DNA from: an uncultured Lachnospiraceae bacterium
Lineage (GTDB): Bacteria; Bacillota; Clostridia; Lachnospirales; Lachnospiraceae
Assembly (NCBI GenBank): GCA_934320895.1
Contig: CAKRFY010000001.1
Coordinates: 124,001 to 188,000 of the forward strand
Reading direction: 5' to 3'
DNA length: 64,000 bases
How positions within the stretch are numbered: the stretch's first letter is position 1; each line of letters opens with the position of its first letter. Both the position numbers and the translations under genes were made by a program. The notes under the pieces were generated by a model. The model was not told the origin of the DNA, did no database searches, and saw only the letters and a program-made list of their open reading frames with translations. This document shows, piece after piece, positions 63,680 to 64,000 of this stretch.

Positions 63680-63811
63680 AACTCTTTCCTTTCTTATTTT
63701 TACAAATATTGTTTATTCTGTAACATCTGTTTTCTATCTCTTATCCTATCCGCATCTCAATGCGCATATCAACTTTGTGAGTCTAATATATCATTTTAAC
63801 CGGTACAGTTC

Positions 63812-63841
63812 TTGTCTTTTTCTAGCACGATATGATACAAT
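63812..63841 (+). promoter_or_regulatory. Promoter of the second AraC-type gene
   Basis: TTGTCT (63812-63817) and TACAAT (63836-63841) are separated by 18 bp, about 40 bp before the start codon. Confidence 0.55.
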
Positions 63842-63880
63842 ACTATCATTTAGAGATATTTTTTGGGAGGTTTTATACGA

Positions 63881-64000
63881 ATGAATCAGATTGAAAAAAA
63901 TAAATACCATGAAACAAAGGCTCATTCAAGCGAGGAATTTTTATTTAATACTTATCCATGTTCTATACCTACGGATTTTCTGAGTGTTCCTCTGCACTGG
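63881..64000 (+). CDS. AraC-type regulator, 5' fragment (runs off the window)
   Basis: Forty codons are visible from ATG 63881, after a GGGAGG site. The end, SIPTDFLSVPLHW at the window edge, resembles the cupin sensor start of AraC regulators, where a HWHDE-type motif would come next. The DNA-binding domain is outside the window, so the family call is tentative. It is divergent from glgP and could regulate it. Confidence 0.55.
   Translation, partial: MNQIEKNKYHETKAHSSEEFLFNTYPCSIPTDFLSVPLHW

Overview
The window looks like a chromosomal segment of a low-GC, monoderm Firmicute, most likely a gut Lachnospiraceae of the Lachnospira/Eubacterium/Roseburia type. This rests on the AT-rich composition, strong GGAGG-type ribosome binding sites, TTGACA/TATAAT-type promoters, and families typical of that group: DUF5717, DUF5057, an OPT transporter next to a PqqD-like gene, an EpsC-type serine acetyltransferase, and YARHG/TcaA-like zinc-ribbon envelope proteins. 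The species is inferred, not demonstrated. No rRNA, tRNA or CRISPR array was seen.

Layout. 1-3 kb: the 5' part of a DUF5717 gene and a divergent proB. 3-10.6 kb: a PLP aminotransferase, then a five-gene minus-strand operon in which a two-component system (response regulator, histidine kinase) is joined by overlaps or near-overlaps to an 861-residue membrane protein and an ABC-2 exporter pair. 10.9-16.5 kb: housekeeping genes (citrate synthase, serine acetyltransferase, a small secreted protein, a CobW-like GTPase, MTA/SAH nucleosidase, LuxS). 16.7-25.6 kb: a YhgE/Pip protein, the OPT-PqqD pair, an operon of ECF sigma factor, membrane anti-sigma-like protein and DNA glycosylase, and a parvulin. 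25.8-27 kb: a wrecked island with an HTH gene fragment and a PD-(D/E)XK nuclease fragment separated by a frameshifted IS200-type transposase, probably the remains of a restriction-modification locus. 27-30 kb: an XRE regulator with membrane segments and a Cache-type chemoreceptor.

30.1-47.3 kb is the centrepiece: a 17-kb, twelve-gene minus-strand type IV pilus operon. In transcription order it holds pilB, pilT, pilC, a major-pilin-like gene, prepilin peptidase, a fused PilM-PilN protein, PilO, four minor-pilin-like genes (one very large, PilX/GspK-like), and a 1438-residue DUF5057 protein in the distal position that PilY1-type tip proteins often occupy in other bacteria. It has both extension and retraction ATPases and no secretin, as expected for a monoderm.

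47.6-64 kb: a GH13 glucosidase with a divergent AraC regulator, an AAA-PD-(D/E)XK protein behind a structured leader, a membrane-anchored oleate hydratase, a three-gene envelope operon (YARHG, TcaA-like, zinc-ribbon/Yip1-like), a large secreted PT-repeat protein, an MNT/HEPN pair whose HEPN member has an in-frame amber codon, glycogen phosphorylase, and the start of another AraC-type regulator.

Non-coding features: a ~46-bp repeat family with four copies, all in the same orientation and all just downstream of minus-strand genes; related stem-loops around the oleate hydratase and the pilT-pilC junction; and several long intergenic hairpins. Functional names come from reading the translations and motifs by eye; no database search was run.
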